A stretch of DNA of 64,000 nt from Myxococcales bacterium. Its GTDB lineage: Bacteria; Myxococcota_A; Polyangia; Palsa-1104; JAEUJZ01. The notes beneath the pieces were generated by a model. The model saw only the letters and a program-made list of their open reading frames with translations, did no database searches and had not been told where the DNA came from. A program made the translations under genes and the position numbers. The DNA lies in contig JAEUKA010000001.1 of assembly GCA_016794465.1 (NCBI GenBank), forward strand, positions 124,001 to 188,000, in the 5' to 3' direction. Positions within the stretch are counted from its first letter, which is position 1. Each line of letters starts with the position of its first letter. This document shows positions 10,948 to 20,741 of this stretch, piece after piece.

Positions 10948-12156
10948 TTATTTGGTCACGCTCAGCTTGAGCAGGTGGTCAATGTCGTCTTGGGAAAAGC
11001 CAGCTTCTTGCAAGATGACGCGACTGTCTTGGCCGTGCTGGGGCGGTCGTCCACATGGCAGGTTGCGAGGACGCAGCGGCGTGCGGACCTGGGGCAGTAC
11101 ACCGGCGGACTCGTCACCTGGCGGATTGCCGTCGAAGAACACCGCGCGCTCGTGATGCAGCGGATGGTAACGCACCTCACTGGGCGACAGAACCGGCTCG
11201 ACACAGGCATCGGTAGCGGCAAAGATCGCCTCCCACTCGGCCCGGGTCTTTTGCAAGAAGATGGCTTGTAGCTCAGCGCGCAGCTGCGCTTGTTCATGCG
11301 GTGGCGCGAGCAGCTCACTTGGGTCGATCGGACGGCCCAGTACGTGGTTCAAGTTGGCCCAAAACTTCGGCTCGAGCGCCGCCACCGAGAGGAACTTTCC
11401 GTCACTGGTGCGGTACACGCTATAGCAAGCCATGCCGCCGGTCAGCAGATCCGCGCCTCGCTCTGGCGCCGGCGTTCCTTGGGGCAGCACCTCCAAGTTG
11501 CCGAAGTCGGGAATCAGGAAGCTCAGCGTGCCTTCACACAGCGAGATGTCGATCTGGCTGCCTTGACCGGTCTGCTCCGCCTGGCGCAGCGCCGCCAAGA
11601 TGCCAATCGCCGCCCACAACCCACCAGCGCCAAGGTCGGCAAGCTGAATCGGCAGCGGATGCGGCGGTTCCTGTGGGCTTGGCCCCGACATCGCTAGCAC
11701 TCCCGACAGCGCCGCGTAGTTTAGGTCGTGGCCCGCCCGCTCGCGATACGGCCCGTCTTGCCCATAGCCCGAGATCGAGCAGACCACCAGCGCCGGATTG
11801 TGCGCGTGCAGCGTCGATAGTCCCAGCCCCAGCCGGTCCAGCACTCCGGGCCGGAAGCTCTCGACGAGCACGTGATAGTGCGGAAGGAGCCGCAGCAGCG
11901 CCTTTCGTCCCTCGGGATGCTTGAGGTCGAGGCACAGCGAGCGCTTGTCGCGGTTGAGGGCCACAAAGCGGCCCGACAGACCGGGATCTTCGCCCGAGGC
12001 CGGCCCCGTCGGTGGCATCAGCCGAAGGTAGTCACCAACATGAGGATCTTCGACTTTATCGACCTGCGCCCCAAGATCCGACAGCACCAGGGTGCCAAAC
12101 GGTCCAGGGATGAGCCGCGACAGGTCAAGGACGCGAACGCCAGAGAGCGGCTGCAT
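10948..12156 (-). CDS. CaiB/BaiF family CoA-transferase, alpha-methylacyl-CoA racemase-like
   Basis: 402 residues beginning LSGVRVLDLSRLIPGPFGT, the conserved CaiB/BaiF N-terminus. It includes LNRDKRSLCLDLKHPEGR, the VESFRPGVLDRLGLG block, AGHDLNYAALSG (His/Asp) and LADLGAGGLWAA. The GHDLNY and LADLxAGG signatures are those of AMACR-type racemases, which interconvert R and S 2-methylacyl-CoAs, rather than formyl-CoA transferases. The SCP2-domain gene 39 bases upstream fits branched fatty acid or sterol-chain metabolism. Exact substrate unknown. Confidence 0.85.
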   Translation of the reverse strand: MQPLSGVRVLDLSRLIPGPFGTLVLSDLGAQVDKVEDPHVGDYLRLMPPTGPASGEDPGLSGRFVALNRDKRSLCLDLKHPEGRKALLRLLPHYHVLVESFRPGVLDRLGLGLSTLHAHNPALVVCSISGYGQDGPYRERAGHDLNYAALSGVLAMSGPSPQEPPHPLPIQLADLGAGGLWAAIGILAALRQAEQTGQGSQIDISLCEGTLSFLIPDFGNLEVLPQGTPAPERGADLLTGGMACYSVYRTSDGKFLSVAALEPKFWANLNHVLGRPIDPSELLAPPHEQAQLRAELQAIFLQKTRAEWEAIFAATDACVEPVLSPSEVRYHPLHHERAVFFDGNPPGDESAGVLPQVRTPLRPRNLPCGRPPQHGQDSRVILQEAGFSQDDIDHLLKLSVTK

Positions 12157-12195
12157 AAGTGGGTACGGAAGGAAAGAGGGCGGAAGGAACGGGAA

Positions 12196-12537
12196 CTAGC
12201 TGAGCGAGAACAGCTTCTGCAGCTTCATCGCCAGCATCGGATCGCCTGCGACCTTGAGCTTGCCCGTCATGAACAGCTGCATCCCAAGCGCCGGGTTCGT
12301 CAGCATCTTCAGAAAATCTTCGTGCGCGACGGTGATGGTGCAGTTGGCGCCGGGCTTCTCGCCCTTGGTGATCGACGGTGGGTTTCCAGCCAGGTCGACA
12401 TTCCACTGACCGCCATTTTCGCCAGTGATGTTGAACTGGTAGATGGCGTTGATCTCGCGGGCCTTGTCCGGCGTCGCGGCAATCTTCGGCGGGAGAAGGG
12501 TGTCGAACAGGTCGGAAGCAGACGTGGGCACAGCCAT
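12196..12537 (-). CDS. SCP2 sterol-binding domain protein
   Basis: 113 residues forming a single SCP2-like lipid-binding domain. Features are INAIYQFNITGENGGQWNVD (beta strands), then KPGANCTITVAHEDFLKML and the lipid-pocket helix NPALGMQLFMTGKLKVAGD ending in a helix at the C-terminus. The start at ATG 12537 is fixed by an AAGGAG ribosome site about ten bases upstream; the longer frame to 12627 has none. First gene of an operon with the AMACR-like gene and pdxH. Likely binds acyl-CoAs or sterol-like lipids in the cytoplasm. Confidence 0.85.
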   Translation of the reverse strand: MAVPTSASDLFDTLLPPKIAATPDKAREINAIYQFNITGENGGQWNVDLAGNPPSITKGEKPGANCTITVAHEDFLKMLTNPALGMQLFMTGKLKVAGDPMLAMKLQKLFSLS

Positions 12538-12594
12538 GGGTTTGAGGCTCCTTGAGAGAGAGAGTTTTGCACGCCTTGGTGCAGACAACATTCC

Positions 12595-12623
12595 GGGTAA
12601 CACGCGCGTAGAGAGACTGTCAA
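12595..12623 (-). promoter_or_regulatory. Candidate sigma-70-type promoter for the SCP2 operon
   Basis: On the minus strand TTGACA (12623-12618) is followed after exactly 17 bases by TTACCC (12600-12595). The -35 is consensus; the -10 is weak. It lies about 60 bases upstream of the SCP2 start. Confidence 0.4.
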
Positions 12624-12777
12624 TCACGTGCGTGGCCGTCGACTCTAGGTGGTGTGGCGTTGGTCGCTGTTGCGGACTCAGCTTTGCCGGTGGGTGCCGG
12701 GAATCGGGAATCGAGGATTCGGTGTTGAAATGTCGTTTCTCTTCGTACTAGGTTTGCGGAAGTGGGAGGATCTCGCC

Positions 12778-14610
12778 ATGTCTGAACGTCGTTCTGAAAG
12801 CCAGTCCTCGGTTCCTCCGGTTGAACCAGAGGCAACTCCAACCCCCTTCCGCGCAGACTCGTCGCTAGGACGTACTTCGCGCGTGGCTCGGTCGGCGCTT
12901 CTGCTCGGCTGCTTTGGGCTTGCCACCCAGCTTACTTGTGGCACGGGTCGTGGCGAGGATGTCCAAAACCTCGATGAAGAGAATCCCGATCAGGCGCGCC
13001 TCGTATCGCTGACGCTCAAGCCGAACAACGACATCCTGCTCGTCGATGTCAATACCGAGGCGACCAAGGCGTTTACGGTCCGAGGCTTGTACTCCGACGG
13101 ATCGAGCGCTGACTTCACCCGCAAGGTTCGCTGGTCACTCGACAATCCTGCTGTCGGCAAGTTCAGCGGACCGACCTTCAAGAGCGCCATTCTTGAAAAG
13201 AACAAAGTCGACTTCACCAAGGTCTTCGCCAAAGTGACCGAATCGGGCCGCGAGCTGGCGACGGTGGCGAACCTGACGGTGGTGTGGCTGCGGACGACCG
13301 GTAACTCGCAGGACTTTTTCTTCAGCCTGCCGTACAAGATCTCGCCGCAGACGAAGCCGCTGACGTTCTCGACGCAGGTGCAGTCGCTCGACGTGTTCTT
13401 CGCCGTCGATACCACCGGTAGCATGGGCGGTTGTATCAACCAGCTGGTGCGCAGTCTGCAAGGCACGATCATTCCGGGCGTCAAGGCCGCCGCCGCCAAA
13501 GACGCGTGGTTTGGCGTTGGCTCGATGGATGACTGGCCGTACGGCAGCTATGGCTCGGCGGGCTGCAATGGCAGTCATGATCAGCCGCTCATCATGCTTC
13601 AGTCGATGACGGATGACGTGATGAAGGCGCAAAACGGCGTGCAGCAGCTGCTTCGTGGCAGCTCACCAGCCGGTTGTGGCGCTGATACGCCCGAAGGTCA
13701 GATGGAGGCCCTGTACCAGATTGCGACCGGGGACGGTCAAATGAACGCTGGCGCCAATGTCCCGGCCAATCACAAGGGCATCGGTGGCGTCGAGTTCCGG
13801 GATGGCGCACTCCCGGTAGTGGTCACGATCAGTGACGCCTCGTTCCACGATGTCGGCGATTCACCCGCTCGGACCTGCTACGGATCGTCGGTGAGCTATT
13901 CCGGGGAAGTAGCCAAGTTTGCGCACACTCGTCGTCAGACGGCGGATGCTCTGAACAAGATCTGTGCCAAGTCGGTCGGGATCTCGGCGCTGCTCTCGAG
14001 TGAAGAAAACTGCATTGCGACCAAAGATCTGACCTACTTCGCCAAGGAGACGGGCGCGGTGGTGCCACCAGAAGCGTGGGATGTGCCGATGCGGCCGAAT
14101 GGCTGCGCAGCTGGCAAGTGCTGCACGGGTCTGCGCGGCGCTGGCGAAGAGCCCGATATGAACGGACTCTGCCCACTGGTGTTCAAAGTTTCGTCCGATG
14201 GCACGGGCGTCGGCGATCAGGTCACCGCTGGCATTGCCCAGCTGGCGCAGTTCGCGAGCTTCGATGTCGTCACCGATGTCGTCGGCGAAACGCAGGGCGA
14301 AAAGGGCGAGCTGATTCCCGACGGGAAGACCACCGCTGACTTCATCAAGAGCATCACGCCGCTGGATGCCTTGCCGCCGCCGCCGCCGCCGTTCATTCCG
14401 GCGCCAGTGATGACCGACAAGGGCTTCACCAAGGTGGTGCCGGGAAGCTTTGTGCGCTTCAACGTGACCGCGCACAACGAGATCGTCAAAGAGACGTTCC
14501 GTCCGCAGGTGTTTCACGCCACGATCCGGGTCCGCGCCGGTGGCTGTGCGAACCTCGACTCGCGTGATGTGATCATCCTGATTCCGCCCGTTGCGCCGAC
14601 GCCAGGCTAG
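12778..14610 (+). CDS. Exported von Willebrand factor A domain protein
   Basis: 611 residues from ATG 12778, preceded by GGGAGGA. An N-terminal hydrophobic segment (SALLLGCFGLATQLTCG) after about 50 polar residues suggests export or lipidation, with Cys in LLGC or QLTC as candidate anchor. Next is a beta-sandwich Ig-like region (LVSLTLKPNNDILLVDV... resembling BIG-type repeats) around residues 75-165. A VWA domain starts at DVFFAVDTTGSMGG (MIDAS motif DxTxS), followed by Cys-rich stretches probably disulphide-bonded. A Pro stretch (six prolines) precedes the C-terminal domain. VWA domains bind metal and protein ligands. A calcium- or ligand-binding surface role is likely; no partner is evident. 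Confidence 0.75.
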   Translation: MSERRSESQSSVPPVEPEATPTPFRADSSLGRTSRVARSALLLGCFGLATQLTCGTGRGEDVQNLDEENPDQARLVSLTLKPNNDILLVDVNTEATKAFTVRGLYSDGSSADFTRKVRWSLDNPAVGKFSGPTFKSAILEKNKVDFTKVFAKVTESGRELATVANLTVVWLRTTGNSQDFFFSLPYKISPQTKPLTFSTQVQSLDVFFAVDTTGSMGGCINQLVRSLQGTIIPGVKAAAAKDAWFGVGSMDDWPYGSYGSAGCNGSHDQPLIMLQSMTDDVMKAQNGVQQLLRGSSPAGCGADTPEGQMEALYQIATGDGQMNAGANVPANHKGIGGVEFRDGALPVVVTISDASFHDVGDSPARTCYGSSVSYSGEVAKFAHTRRQTADALNKICAKSVGISALLSSEENCIATKDLTYFAKETGAVVPPEAWDVPMRPNGCAAGKCCTGLRGAGEEPDMNGLCPLVFKVSSDGTGVGDQVTAGIAQLAQFASFDVVTDVVGETQGEKGELIPDGKTTADFIKSITPLDALPPPPPPFIPAPVMTDKGFTKVVPGSFVRFNVTAHNEIVKETFRPQVFHATIRVRAGGCANLDSRDVIILIPPVAPTPG

Positions 14611-14721
14611 TTTCCCCATACAGCACTGCTCGGCGCAGGCTCGATTCCACAACAGCACCAGACATTGACGCTGTAGCCAGCGCCCTAGAACCGTCAGTCG
14701 AGACATGGTAGAAGGCCGGGC

Positions 14722-15465
14722 GTGAAGATCTTGGCGATCGATACAGCGACGCAGCTCTGTGGGGTTGCGGTGCTGGACAGTGAGACGGGTCAGTTTGTCC
14801 GTAAGCGGCAGGTCGTGACCACTCACTCCGAGATGCTGCTGTCCTTGGTGGCGGACTGTCTCGACGAGCTGAAGCTGCAGCCGGCGGATCTCGGCGGGGT
14901 GGCGCTGGGGGCCGGGCCGGGTTCGTTTACGGGTCTGCGCATCGGCTGTGCGACGGCCAAAGGGCTGTGTTACGCGCTCTCGATTCCGCTTGCGATGGTG
15001 TCGTCGCTGCAGGCGCTGGCGCTGCCTCATTGCGACCGTGGCTCGGTGCTGGCGACGCTGGATGCGTTTCGCGGTCAGGTCTATGGCCGTCTGGAACCGT
15101 CGCCACAGGCGAGCGTGCGGCTGCAGAGCTTGATTGGCAAGCAGCCACTGCTCCTTTGCGATGCAGCGTGGAATCCAGATGAGCTGGCGGCGCTGCTTGA
15201 GCCCGTGGCAAGCGAGCTGGTGCTGTGTGGCAGCGGGGTGGCGCGCTATCCTCAGCTGCGGCTCGCTTCTGCACGGCAAATCGAGGATGAGGCGGGGCCG
15301 TGTCCGCTGGTGGTGGCGCGGCTGGGGCTTGTATACCTGGCGGAGGGGAAGCTGGCTCATCTGGCGAGTGCGCTACCGACCTACGTGACGGTGTCCGCCG
15401 CCGAAGAAAACCATCCAGGCAGCGCGAGCGAGTCAGACCCGGGGAGCGTGGCATGGACGCGGTGA
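14722..15465 (+). CDS. tsaB: tRNA threonylcarbamoyladenosine biosynthesis protein TsaB
   Basis: Partner of TsaD/TsaE in making t6A37 of ANN-decoding tRNAs. The 247-residue ASKHA-fold protein begins MKILAIDTATQLCGVAV, followed by the TTHSEMLLSLV segment and GAGPGSFTGLRIGCATAKGL, the hallmark of TsaB. The start is GTG at 14722. The gene overlaps folK by 13 bases. TsaD and TsaE are not in the window. Confidence 0.92.
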   Translation: MKILAIDTATQLCGVAVLDSETGQFVRKRQVVTTHSEMLLSLVADCLDELKLQPADLGGVALGAGPGSFTGLRIGCATAKGLCYALSIPLAMVSSLQALALPHCDRGSVLATLDAFRGQVYGRLEPSPQASVRLQSLIGKQPLLLCDAAWNPDELAALLEPVASELVLCGSGVARYPQLRLASARQIEDEAGPCPLVVARLGLVYLAEGKLAHLASALPTYVTVSAAEENHPGSASESDPGSVAWTR

Positions 15466-15950
15466 TTGGGCTTGGCTCTAACCTCGGCGATCGGCTGCGT
15501 TACCTGCGGGTGGCTGCGACGGAGCTGATGCGCAGTGGCCGCGTCATGGCGCGCTCAGCGGTGTACGAGACAGATCCCGTCGGTGGACCGCCGCAGCCGC
15601 GCTATCTCAATGCGGCGCTGTGGCTGGCGACGGAGCTTGTGCCTGATGCGCTGCTTCGGGTTCTCCATGGCATCGAGGTTCATGCGGGTCGGCTGCGTGA
15701 CGGACTGCGCGATCAGCCGCGAACGCTGGATTTGGACATGCTGCTGCTCGGTCCGCGTGGCGAAGTGGTGATGGTTTCCGGGGACTTGGTGGTTCCACAC
15801 CCACGCCTACACCAGCGAGCGTTTGCGCTGCGGCCGGTGCTGGATTTGGCCCCTTCGCTGGTGCATCCGGCGCTGGGTGTGCCGCTGTCCGACCTGCTGG
15901 CGAGCTTGCCGGGAGCGGATCATCAGACACAGCCCATTGGCTGGTTGTAG
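15453..15950 (+). CDS. folK: 2-amino-4-hydroxy-6-hydroxymethyldihydropteridine pyrophosphokinase
   Basis: HPPK of folate synthesis, transferring pyrophosphate from ATP to hydroxymethyldihydropterin. 165 residues from ATG 15453: IGLGSNLGDR at the start, SAVYETDPVGGPPQPRYLNA (pterin loop), RTLDLDMLLLG (metal and ATP-binding aspartates) and VPHPRLHQRAFALRPV. All are diagnostic. Overlaps tsaB by 13 bases and precedes the TPR gene by 15 bases. Confidence 0.95.
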   Translation: MDAVIGLGSNLGDRLRYLRVAATELMRSGRVMARSAVYETDPVGGPPQPRYLNAALWLATELVPDALLRVLHGIEVHAGRLRDGLRDQPRTLDLDMLLLGPRGEVVMVSGDLVVPHPRLHQRAFALRPVLDLAPSLVHPALGVPLSDLLASLPGADHQTQPIGWL

Positions 15951-15965
15951 TATCGGTACCTGACG

Positions 15966-17141
15966 ATGGAAGCGGACTCAAACCTGCTGGCGCACTTGAC
16001 TTTGGCTGGCGAGCTGTTGCGTGGCAACAAGATGGCGGAAGCGGGGGCCGAGATTGCGGCGGCGCTGCGGATTTCTCCGTCAGATGTGCGCGCGCTGAAC
16101 CTGCTGGGGCTGCTGCGATTTCAGAGCGGTCAGGTGGATGAGGCGCACACAGTCTACGCTCGGCTGGTGAGTGAACATCCGGCCGATCCGGCGCTGCGGC
16201 TGAACCTGGGGCTGTGTGAGCTGCGGCGTGGGCAGGCTGCGCAGGCGGTGGTTCACCTGGGTTTGGTGGTGCGGAGCGAGCCGGACAACCTGCGGGCCCA
16301 GAGCTACTACGGTCTGGCGCTGCTGCGAGCCGGTCGTCTGCGGGAAGCGCGGCCGGTGCTGCTGCGGGCGGGTCAGCAGGAGCTAGTCGCCGAGGTCGAT
16401 CAGAAGCTTGGCAAGAGTCTGACGGATGTCGGTGCGGAGTCGTCGCTGCTACAGGAACCAGCACCGCTGCGGCCGCCCCGGATCGCCGAGCCGCTGGCCG
16501 AGGAGCCGCAGCTTTCGACCGCCCCGCCGCTGAGCGATGTGCTGGCCGCCGCAACCATCGGTCAGGCGCCGGCGCTGTTTTCCTTGACCAGTGACGGGCT
16601 GCTGCTCGTGCGGGTGGTGGGACAGGTGGTGCTGCGAGGCGATGGCGTGCTGGCCAGCATCGGGACGCTCGACTTTGTTCCGCTCGGTGCCGATGGACAA
16701 GACACGGACACGGCCTTGCCCGAGGCGCTGTTTCGCGCCGAGGGTCGCGGTGAGCTGCTGCTCTCGCCACAGAGTGGTCGCTTTACACCGCTCTCACTTG
16801 CCGACGGGGAAGAGCTGTTGGTGATGCCATTTGCGCTGGCGGCGGCGATGGCCTCGCTGCTTCGTGTGCCACCGGTTGCGACGCGTCCGGAAGGTGAGCT
16901 GTCTTGTCTGCGCTTGGTTGGGCCCGGCGAGCTGGTGCTTCACTCGGTGGGAGAGCTACACGCCTTGGTGGTAAGGCCCGGCCAGAGCGGTTATCTCGAC
17001 GAGAGTGGTCTGCTGGCCTTTACCGCCGGTGTGAGCGTCTCGCGCGATGCTTGGACCGATGACGAGTCCGAAGGTCACTTGGTCTGCGCCGGCCATGGCC
17101 ACATCCTGCTGTCGGTGGCGGCGTCAAGTCACCAGCGCTGA
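15966..17141 (+). CDS. TPR protein with C-terminal AIM24-like domain
   Basis: 391 residues. About residues 1-140 are TPR helices (HLTLAGELLRGNKMAEAGAE, ALNLLGLLRFQSGQVDEAH, LRLNLGLCELRRGQAAQAVV). A Pro/Glu-rich linker follows. The C-terminal region from about 195 is all beta (GRGELLLSPQSGRFTPLSLADGEELLV), resembling the TRAP-like/AIM24 domain of unknown role. Last gene of the tsaB-folK run. Biological function unknown; the AIM24 match is by pattern and moderately secure. Confidence 0.65.
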   Translation: MEADSNLLAHLTLAGELLRGNKMAEAGAEIAAALRISPSDVRALNLLGLLRFQSGQVDEAHTVYARLVSEHPADPALRLNLGLCELRRGQAAQAVVHLGLVVRSEPDNLRAQSYYGLALLRAGRLREARPVLLRAGQQELVAEVDQKLGKSLTDVGAESSLLQEPAPLRPPRIAEPLAEEPQLSTAPPLSDVLAAATIGQAPALFSLTSDGLLLVRVVGQVVLRGDGVLASIGTLDFVPLGADGQDTDTALPEALFRAEGRGELLLSPQSGRFTPLSLADGEELLVMPFALAAAMASLLRVPPVATRPEGELSCLRLVGPGELVLHSVGELHALVVRPGQSGYLDESGLLAFTAGVSVSRDAWTDDESEGHLVCAGHGHILLSVAASSHQR

Positions 17142-17178
17142 TTCATCGACGGCTGGGTAGTCCGTTTGACGCGGTGCG

Positions 17179-18585
17179 TTAGCTGAGTCCGTATTTTTCG
17201 ACGCGACGCAGCAGAGCGAAGCGCGAGATGCCGAGGATCTCGGCTGCCTTGACTTTCTTACCGCCCGCCATGCGCAGTGCTTCTTCAAGCAGTCGGCGCT
17301 CGAGGTTTTCCAGCGTGTCGCGGCCCGGCTCAAACGTCACCGTCAAGCCACTGTCGCTCCTCGTCCCAAGTGACTGCGGTGCGACCAGCTGCCTTTGCAC
17401 TGTGATCTCCGCGACTCGCGACGGCAAAAGCTCCGGTGTAACCAGTCCTGCTCCCGTCGGTGCCAAGATCGCGGCTCGCTCCATCAGGTTGCGCAGCTCG
17501 CGGACGTTGCCGGGAAAGTCGTAGCGCAACAGCAGCTCGCTCGTCTCTCGATGAAGCTGGAGCTTCTTGCTCATCCGATCGCCAAACTCGCCGAGAAAGT
17601 GCTGCGCAAGCAAGACGATGTCGTCGCCACGATCGCGCAGCGCGGGGATTTGGATCGGGAACACCGACAGTCGGTGATACAGATCGAGCCGAAACTTCTT
17701 CTCAGCGACAAGCTGCGACAGGTCCCGGTGCGAGGCGGCAATGACCCGGGCTTCGAGCTGAATCGGTCGGACGCCACCGACGCGCTCGAACGTCCGCTCC
17801 TCGAGAACACGCAGCAGCTTGCCTTGTAAGACCGGCTCCATGTCGCCGATTTCATCGAGGAGAACCGTGCCGCGACCCGCGACCTCGAGCCGCCCTGGCT
17901 TCAGCCGCTCGGCCCCGGTAAATGCACCTTTTTCATGACCAAACAGCTCACTCTCGGCGAGCGGAGCGGGCAGGGCGACACAGTCAATGGCGACGAAAGG
18001 CTCAGCGGCTCGGGGCGACAGTGCATGGATGGCGCGCGCACCAACGCCTTTGCCGGTGCCACTCTCGCCGCATAGCAGCACGGTGGTGTCGGGCGACTGG
18101 GCGACTTCTTGGATGCGGGTGCGGACCTCACGAATGCCGCTCGACTCACCGAGGAACTCTTGGGCGAGGCCGTTGTGACTCGTCGATGAGGGTGGGGGCG
18201 TGGCTTTGAGGGCGGCGCGGGCGATCCGCTCGGCTTCGACTACGCGCTCGACGACATCGGCCAGGGCGGTGGACTTGGGAATGTAGTCGGTGGCGCCTCG
18301 ACGCATGGCCTCGACGGCGTTATCGATCGTGCCGTAGGCCGTCATCATTAGCACCGACGGTATGGGTCGCAGCTGACGCAGGGGCGGAATCAGATCCAGC
18401 CCCGTTCCGTCGGGCAGCATGTAGTCGAGCACCACCAAGTGGTAGGGATGACGGCGTGCCCGGTGGAGTCCCTCGGCGGCTGTCGTCGCAACATCGGCCT
18501 CAATGCCTCGTCGCCCAAGCAGTCGCTGAAGTCCCCGCGCATACGTCTCTTCGTCATCGACAATCAGGGTGCGGCAGTCGCTCAT
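17179..18585 (-). CDS. NtrC-family sigma-54-dependent response regulator
   Basis: 468 residues. A receiver domain (TLIVDDEETYA, phosphoacceptor Asp in LVVLDYMLPDGTG, Thr/Lys in MMTAYG and YIPKS) is followed by an AAA+ domain. The latter has Walker A GESGTGKG, the sigma-54 contact loop GAFTGA, Walker B VLLDEIGDM and the R-finger region. A Fis-type helix-turn-helix (KAAEILGISRFALLRRVEKYG) closes the protein. All elements for activating sigma-54 promoters are intact. Its start codon overlaps the ftsH stop by one base and no histidine kinase is adjacent, so its input is unknown. Confidence 0.92.
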   Translation of the reverse strand: MSDCRTLIVDDEETYARGLQRLLGRRGIEADVATTAAEGLHRARRHPYHLVVLDYMLPDGTGLDLIPPLRQLRPIPSVLMMTAYGTIDNAVEAMRRGATDYIPKSTALADVVERVVEAERIARAALKATPPPSSTSHNGLAQEFLGESSGIREVRTRIQEVAQSPDTTVLLCGESGTGKGVGARAIHALSPRAAEPFVAIDCVALPAPLAESELFGHEKGAFTGAERLKPGRLEVAGRGTVLLDEIGDMEPVLQGKLLRVLEERTFERVGGVRPIQLEARVIAASHRDLSQLVAEKKFRLDLYHRLSVFPIQIPALRDRGDDIVLLAQHFLGEFGDRMSKKLQLHRETSELLLRYDFPGNVRELRNLMERAAILAPTGAGLVTPELLPSRVAEITVQRQLVAPQSLGTRSDSGLTVTFEPGRDTLENLERRLLEEALRMAGGKKVKAAEILGISRFALLRRVEKYGLS

Positions 18586-20540
18586 CAGCCACCTCTTGGC
18601 TCGTTCGATAGGATCTCGCGGAAACGTTCACCGTCGAGAACTTCGTGCTCTTGCAGCTCTTTGACGGCCTGTTCGATCAGTGGCCGATGGCTGCGGATCA
18701 GCTCGCGGGCGCGCTGGTATTGTCCGTCGAGAAGCGCGCGAACCTCTTGGTCCACGGCTCGTGCTGTCTCGTCGCTCACTTCGCGATTGGCATAGCCCGG
18801 TACGTCGAGAAACTGCCCACGACCACTGTCAAAAGCTTGCAGCCCCAGCGCTTTCGACATGCCAAACTCACTGACCATGCGTCGCGCCATCATCGTCGCC
18901 CGCTGTAGATCGTCTTGCGCTCCCGTCGAGATATCCGCCAGCAGCTCTTCCTCTGCCGCCCGTCCACCGAGCAGCACCGTGATGCGATCGAGCAGCTCGC
19001 CGCGAGTGAGCAGGTACCGATCACCCTCTTTCTCATTCGGCTGCTGCATCGTGTAGCCCAGCGCCCCGACGCCACGCGGCACGATGCTGATCTTGCTGAC
19101 CTGATCAGCTGACGGCAGTAGCGTCGCTACCAGCGCATGACCACACTCGTGATAGGCCACCACTTGCTTGTCTTTGGGAGACAGGCGACGCGACTTTCGC
19201 TCTAACCCCGCCACGACACGCTCGAGCGCTTCTTGAAAGTCGACATCGGCCACCGCATCGGCCTTGCGACGAGCCGCGAGCAGCGCCGCCTCGTTGACAA
19301 GGTTTGCCAGATCGGCTCCGACCAGGCCCGCCGTCATCGCCGCCACCTTTTCCAGGTGCACATTTTTGTCGAGGACGACCTTTTTGGCATGAACCTCGAG
19401 GATCTCGACGCGATCTTCCAGCGTCGGGCGATCGACGACCACCCGCCGATCGAAGCGACCGGCCCGCAGCAGCGCTGGGTCGAGGATCTCCGGGCGGTTG
19501 GTCGCCGCCATGATGATCACCCCCACGCTCGAGTCAAAGCCGTCCATCTCCGTCAGCAGCTGATCGAGCGTCTGCTCTCGTTCTTCGTGTGCCACCACCG
19601 GGCCAGCGACGCCGCGTGCCCGACCAATCGCATCCAGCTCGTCGATAAAGATGATGCTTGGGGCTTTTCCTTTGGCCTGTGCGAATAGGTCGCGGACCCG
19701 CGCTGCTCCGACGCCCACGAACATCTCGACGAACTCCGAGCCGGAGATCGAAAAGAACGGCACTTTTGCTTCCCCAGCGACGGCTTTCGCCAGCAAAGTC
19801 TTGCCCGTCCCCGGTGGCCCAACGAGGATAACGCCGCGTGGAATGTGACCACCAAGCCGGGTGTAGCGCTCGGGAGAGGTCAAGAAATCGATGATCTCGA
19901 CCAGCTCTGCCTTCGCCTCGCGCTGGCCAGCCACGTCGGAAAACGTCACGCCAGTGCCCGCCACACCCCACTCCTGGGACTTGTTTTTGCCGAAGTGAAA
20001 CACCGAGTTCGAGATTCCGCCAAGACCGCCGCCCCGTCGCATCAGCCAGTTGGCAAAAAAGAACAGCATCACCATCGGCAAGACCCACGACCCGACCGTT
20101 ACCAGCAGCGACGGGGTCGAGACGGCATCGAACGGAATCTTTTTCTCGACCAGCTTTACCACTAGATCGTGCTCGGCCGTTTCCAGGCGACCGGTGCGAT
20201 AGATCGGGCCGCGACCATCGGCTCCCTCTGCGCCTTCTCCGACGATGGTGTCGACCTGAAAGCTGACCCGGCGCAGCTTGCCTTGCTCAATGAGACTGGC
20301 GAACTGATCGAACGAGATGCGCTTTTCCGACAGCCCCATCAGACGAGGCAGCCCGACCAGCAGCATCAGCAGAAGCAGAAACATCCACAGCTTGGGCGAC
20401 GAGCCGCTGCCGAACCCGGTATCCTCTGTGGTTGGATTTCCTTTTGGGCGAGAGGACTTCCCGCCTTCTTTTTCGGTACGACCTTCGTTGGGACGAGGCT
20501 GTGACGGCTTGGCAAGCAGCGTAAGGAGACGGCGGATCAT
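18585..20540 (-). CDS. ftsH: ATP-dependent zinc metalloprotease FtsH
   Basis: Membrane-bound AAA+ protease that degrades membrane and regulatory proteins. Two transmembrane helices ([14 protein letters not shown] and [13 protein letters not shown]) flank a short periplasmic domain. Then come Walker A GPPGTGKT, Walker [12 protein letters not shown], the pore motif FVG, SRH region [20 protein letters not shown], and the zinc site HECGH with downstream acidic ligand. The start is uncertain: ATG 20540 ([11 protein letters not shown]) is used; ATG 20645 adds 35 unconserved residues. Neither has a clear ribosome site. A charged linker of about 50 residues precedes the first membrane helix, longer than in E. 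coli. It overlaps the following NtrC-type regulator gene by one base. Confidence 0.93.
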   Translation of the reverse strand: MIRRLLTLLAKPSQPRPNEGRTEKEGGKSSRPKGNPTTEDTGFGSGSSPKLWMFLLLLMLLVGLPRLMGLSEKRISFDQFASLIEQGKLRRVSFQVDTIVGEGAEGADGRGPIYRTGRLETAEHDLVVKLVEKKIPFDAVSTPSLLVTVGSWVLPMVMLFFFANWLMRRGGGLGGISNSVFHFGKNKSQEWGVAGTGVTFSDVAGQREAKAELVEIIDFLTSPERYTRLGGHIPRGVILVGPPGTGKTLLAKAVAGEAKVPFFSISGSEFVEMFVGVGAARVRDLFAQAKGKAPSIIFIDELDAIGRARGVAGPVVAHEEREQTLDQLLTEMDGFDSSVGVIIMAATNRPEILDPALLRAGRFDRRVVVDRPTLEDRVEILEVHAKKVVLDKNVHLEKVAAMTAGLVGADLANLVNEAALLAARRKADAVADVDFQEALERVVAGLERKSRRLSPKDKQVVAYHECGHALVATLLPSADQVSKISIVPRGVGALGYTMQQPNEKEGDRYLLTRGELLDRITVLLGGRAAEEELLADISTGAQDDLQRATMMARRMVSEFGMSKALGLQAFDSGRGQFLDVPGYANREVSDETARAVDQEVRALLDGQYQRARELIRSHRPLIEQAVKELQEHEVLDGERFREILSNEPRGG

Positions 20541-20703
20541 CTTGGCTACCGATGGGCTTCCGAGGGGCTGAGTGTGAGCTTCCAGCGCAGGACCCTGACT
20601 GGGCACGGGCAGTCGGCGCTGTGGCCAGACTGTACTCGCGTTCATCAGCGACCGCTACCCGCGTGTAGGTCTTGCTTGGACTTGGTGCGAAAAAAGGGAG
20701 CAA

Positions 20704-20732
20704 TTGAAAAACCCCCGCAAAGTCCGCATAGT
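20704..20732 (+). promoter_or_regulatory. Candidate sigma-70-type promoter of psd
   Basis: TTGAAA (20704-20709) and CATAGT (20727-20732) are 17 bases apart. The expected transcription start falls at or just before the psd ATG at 20742, implying a leaderless mRNA. Confidence 0.5.
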
Positions 20733-20741
20733 AGTGCTGGT

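Noticed and set aside
13861..15360. Long minus-strand frame of 499 codons
   Set aside because: Antisense to the VWA gene and tsaB; composition is Arg/His-rich as expected for a shadow frame in GC-rich DNA.
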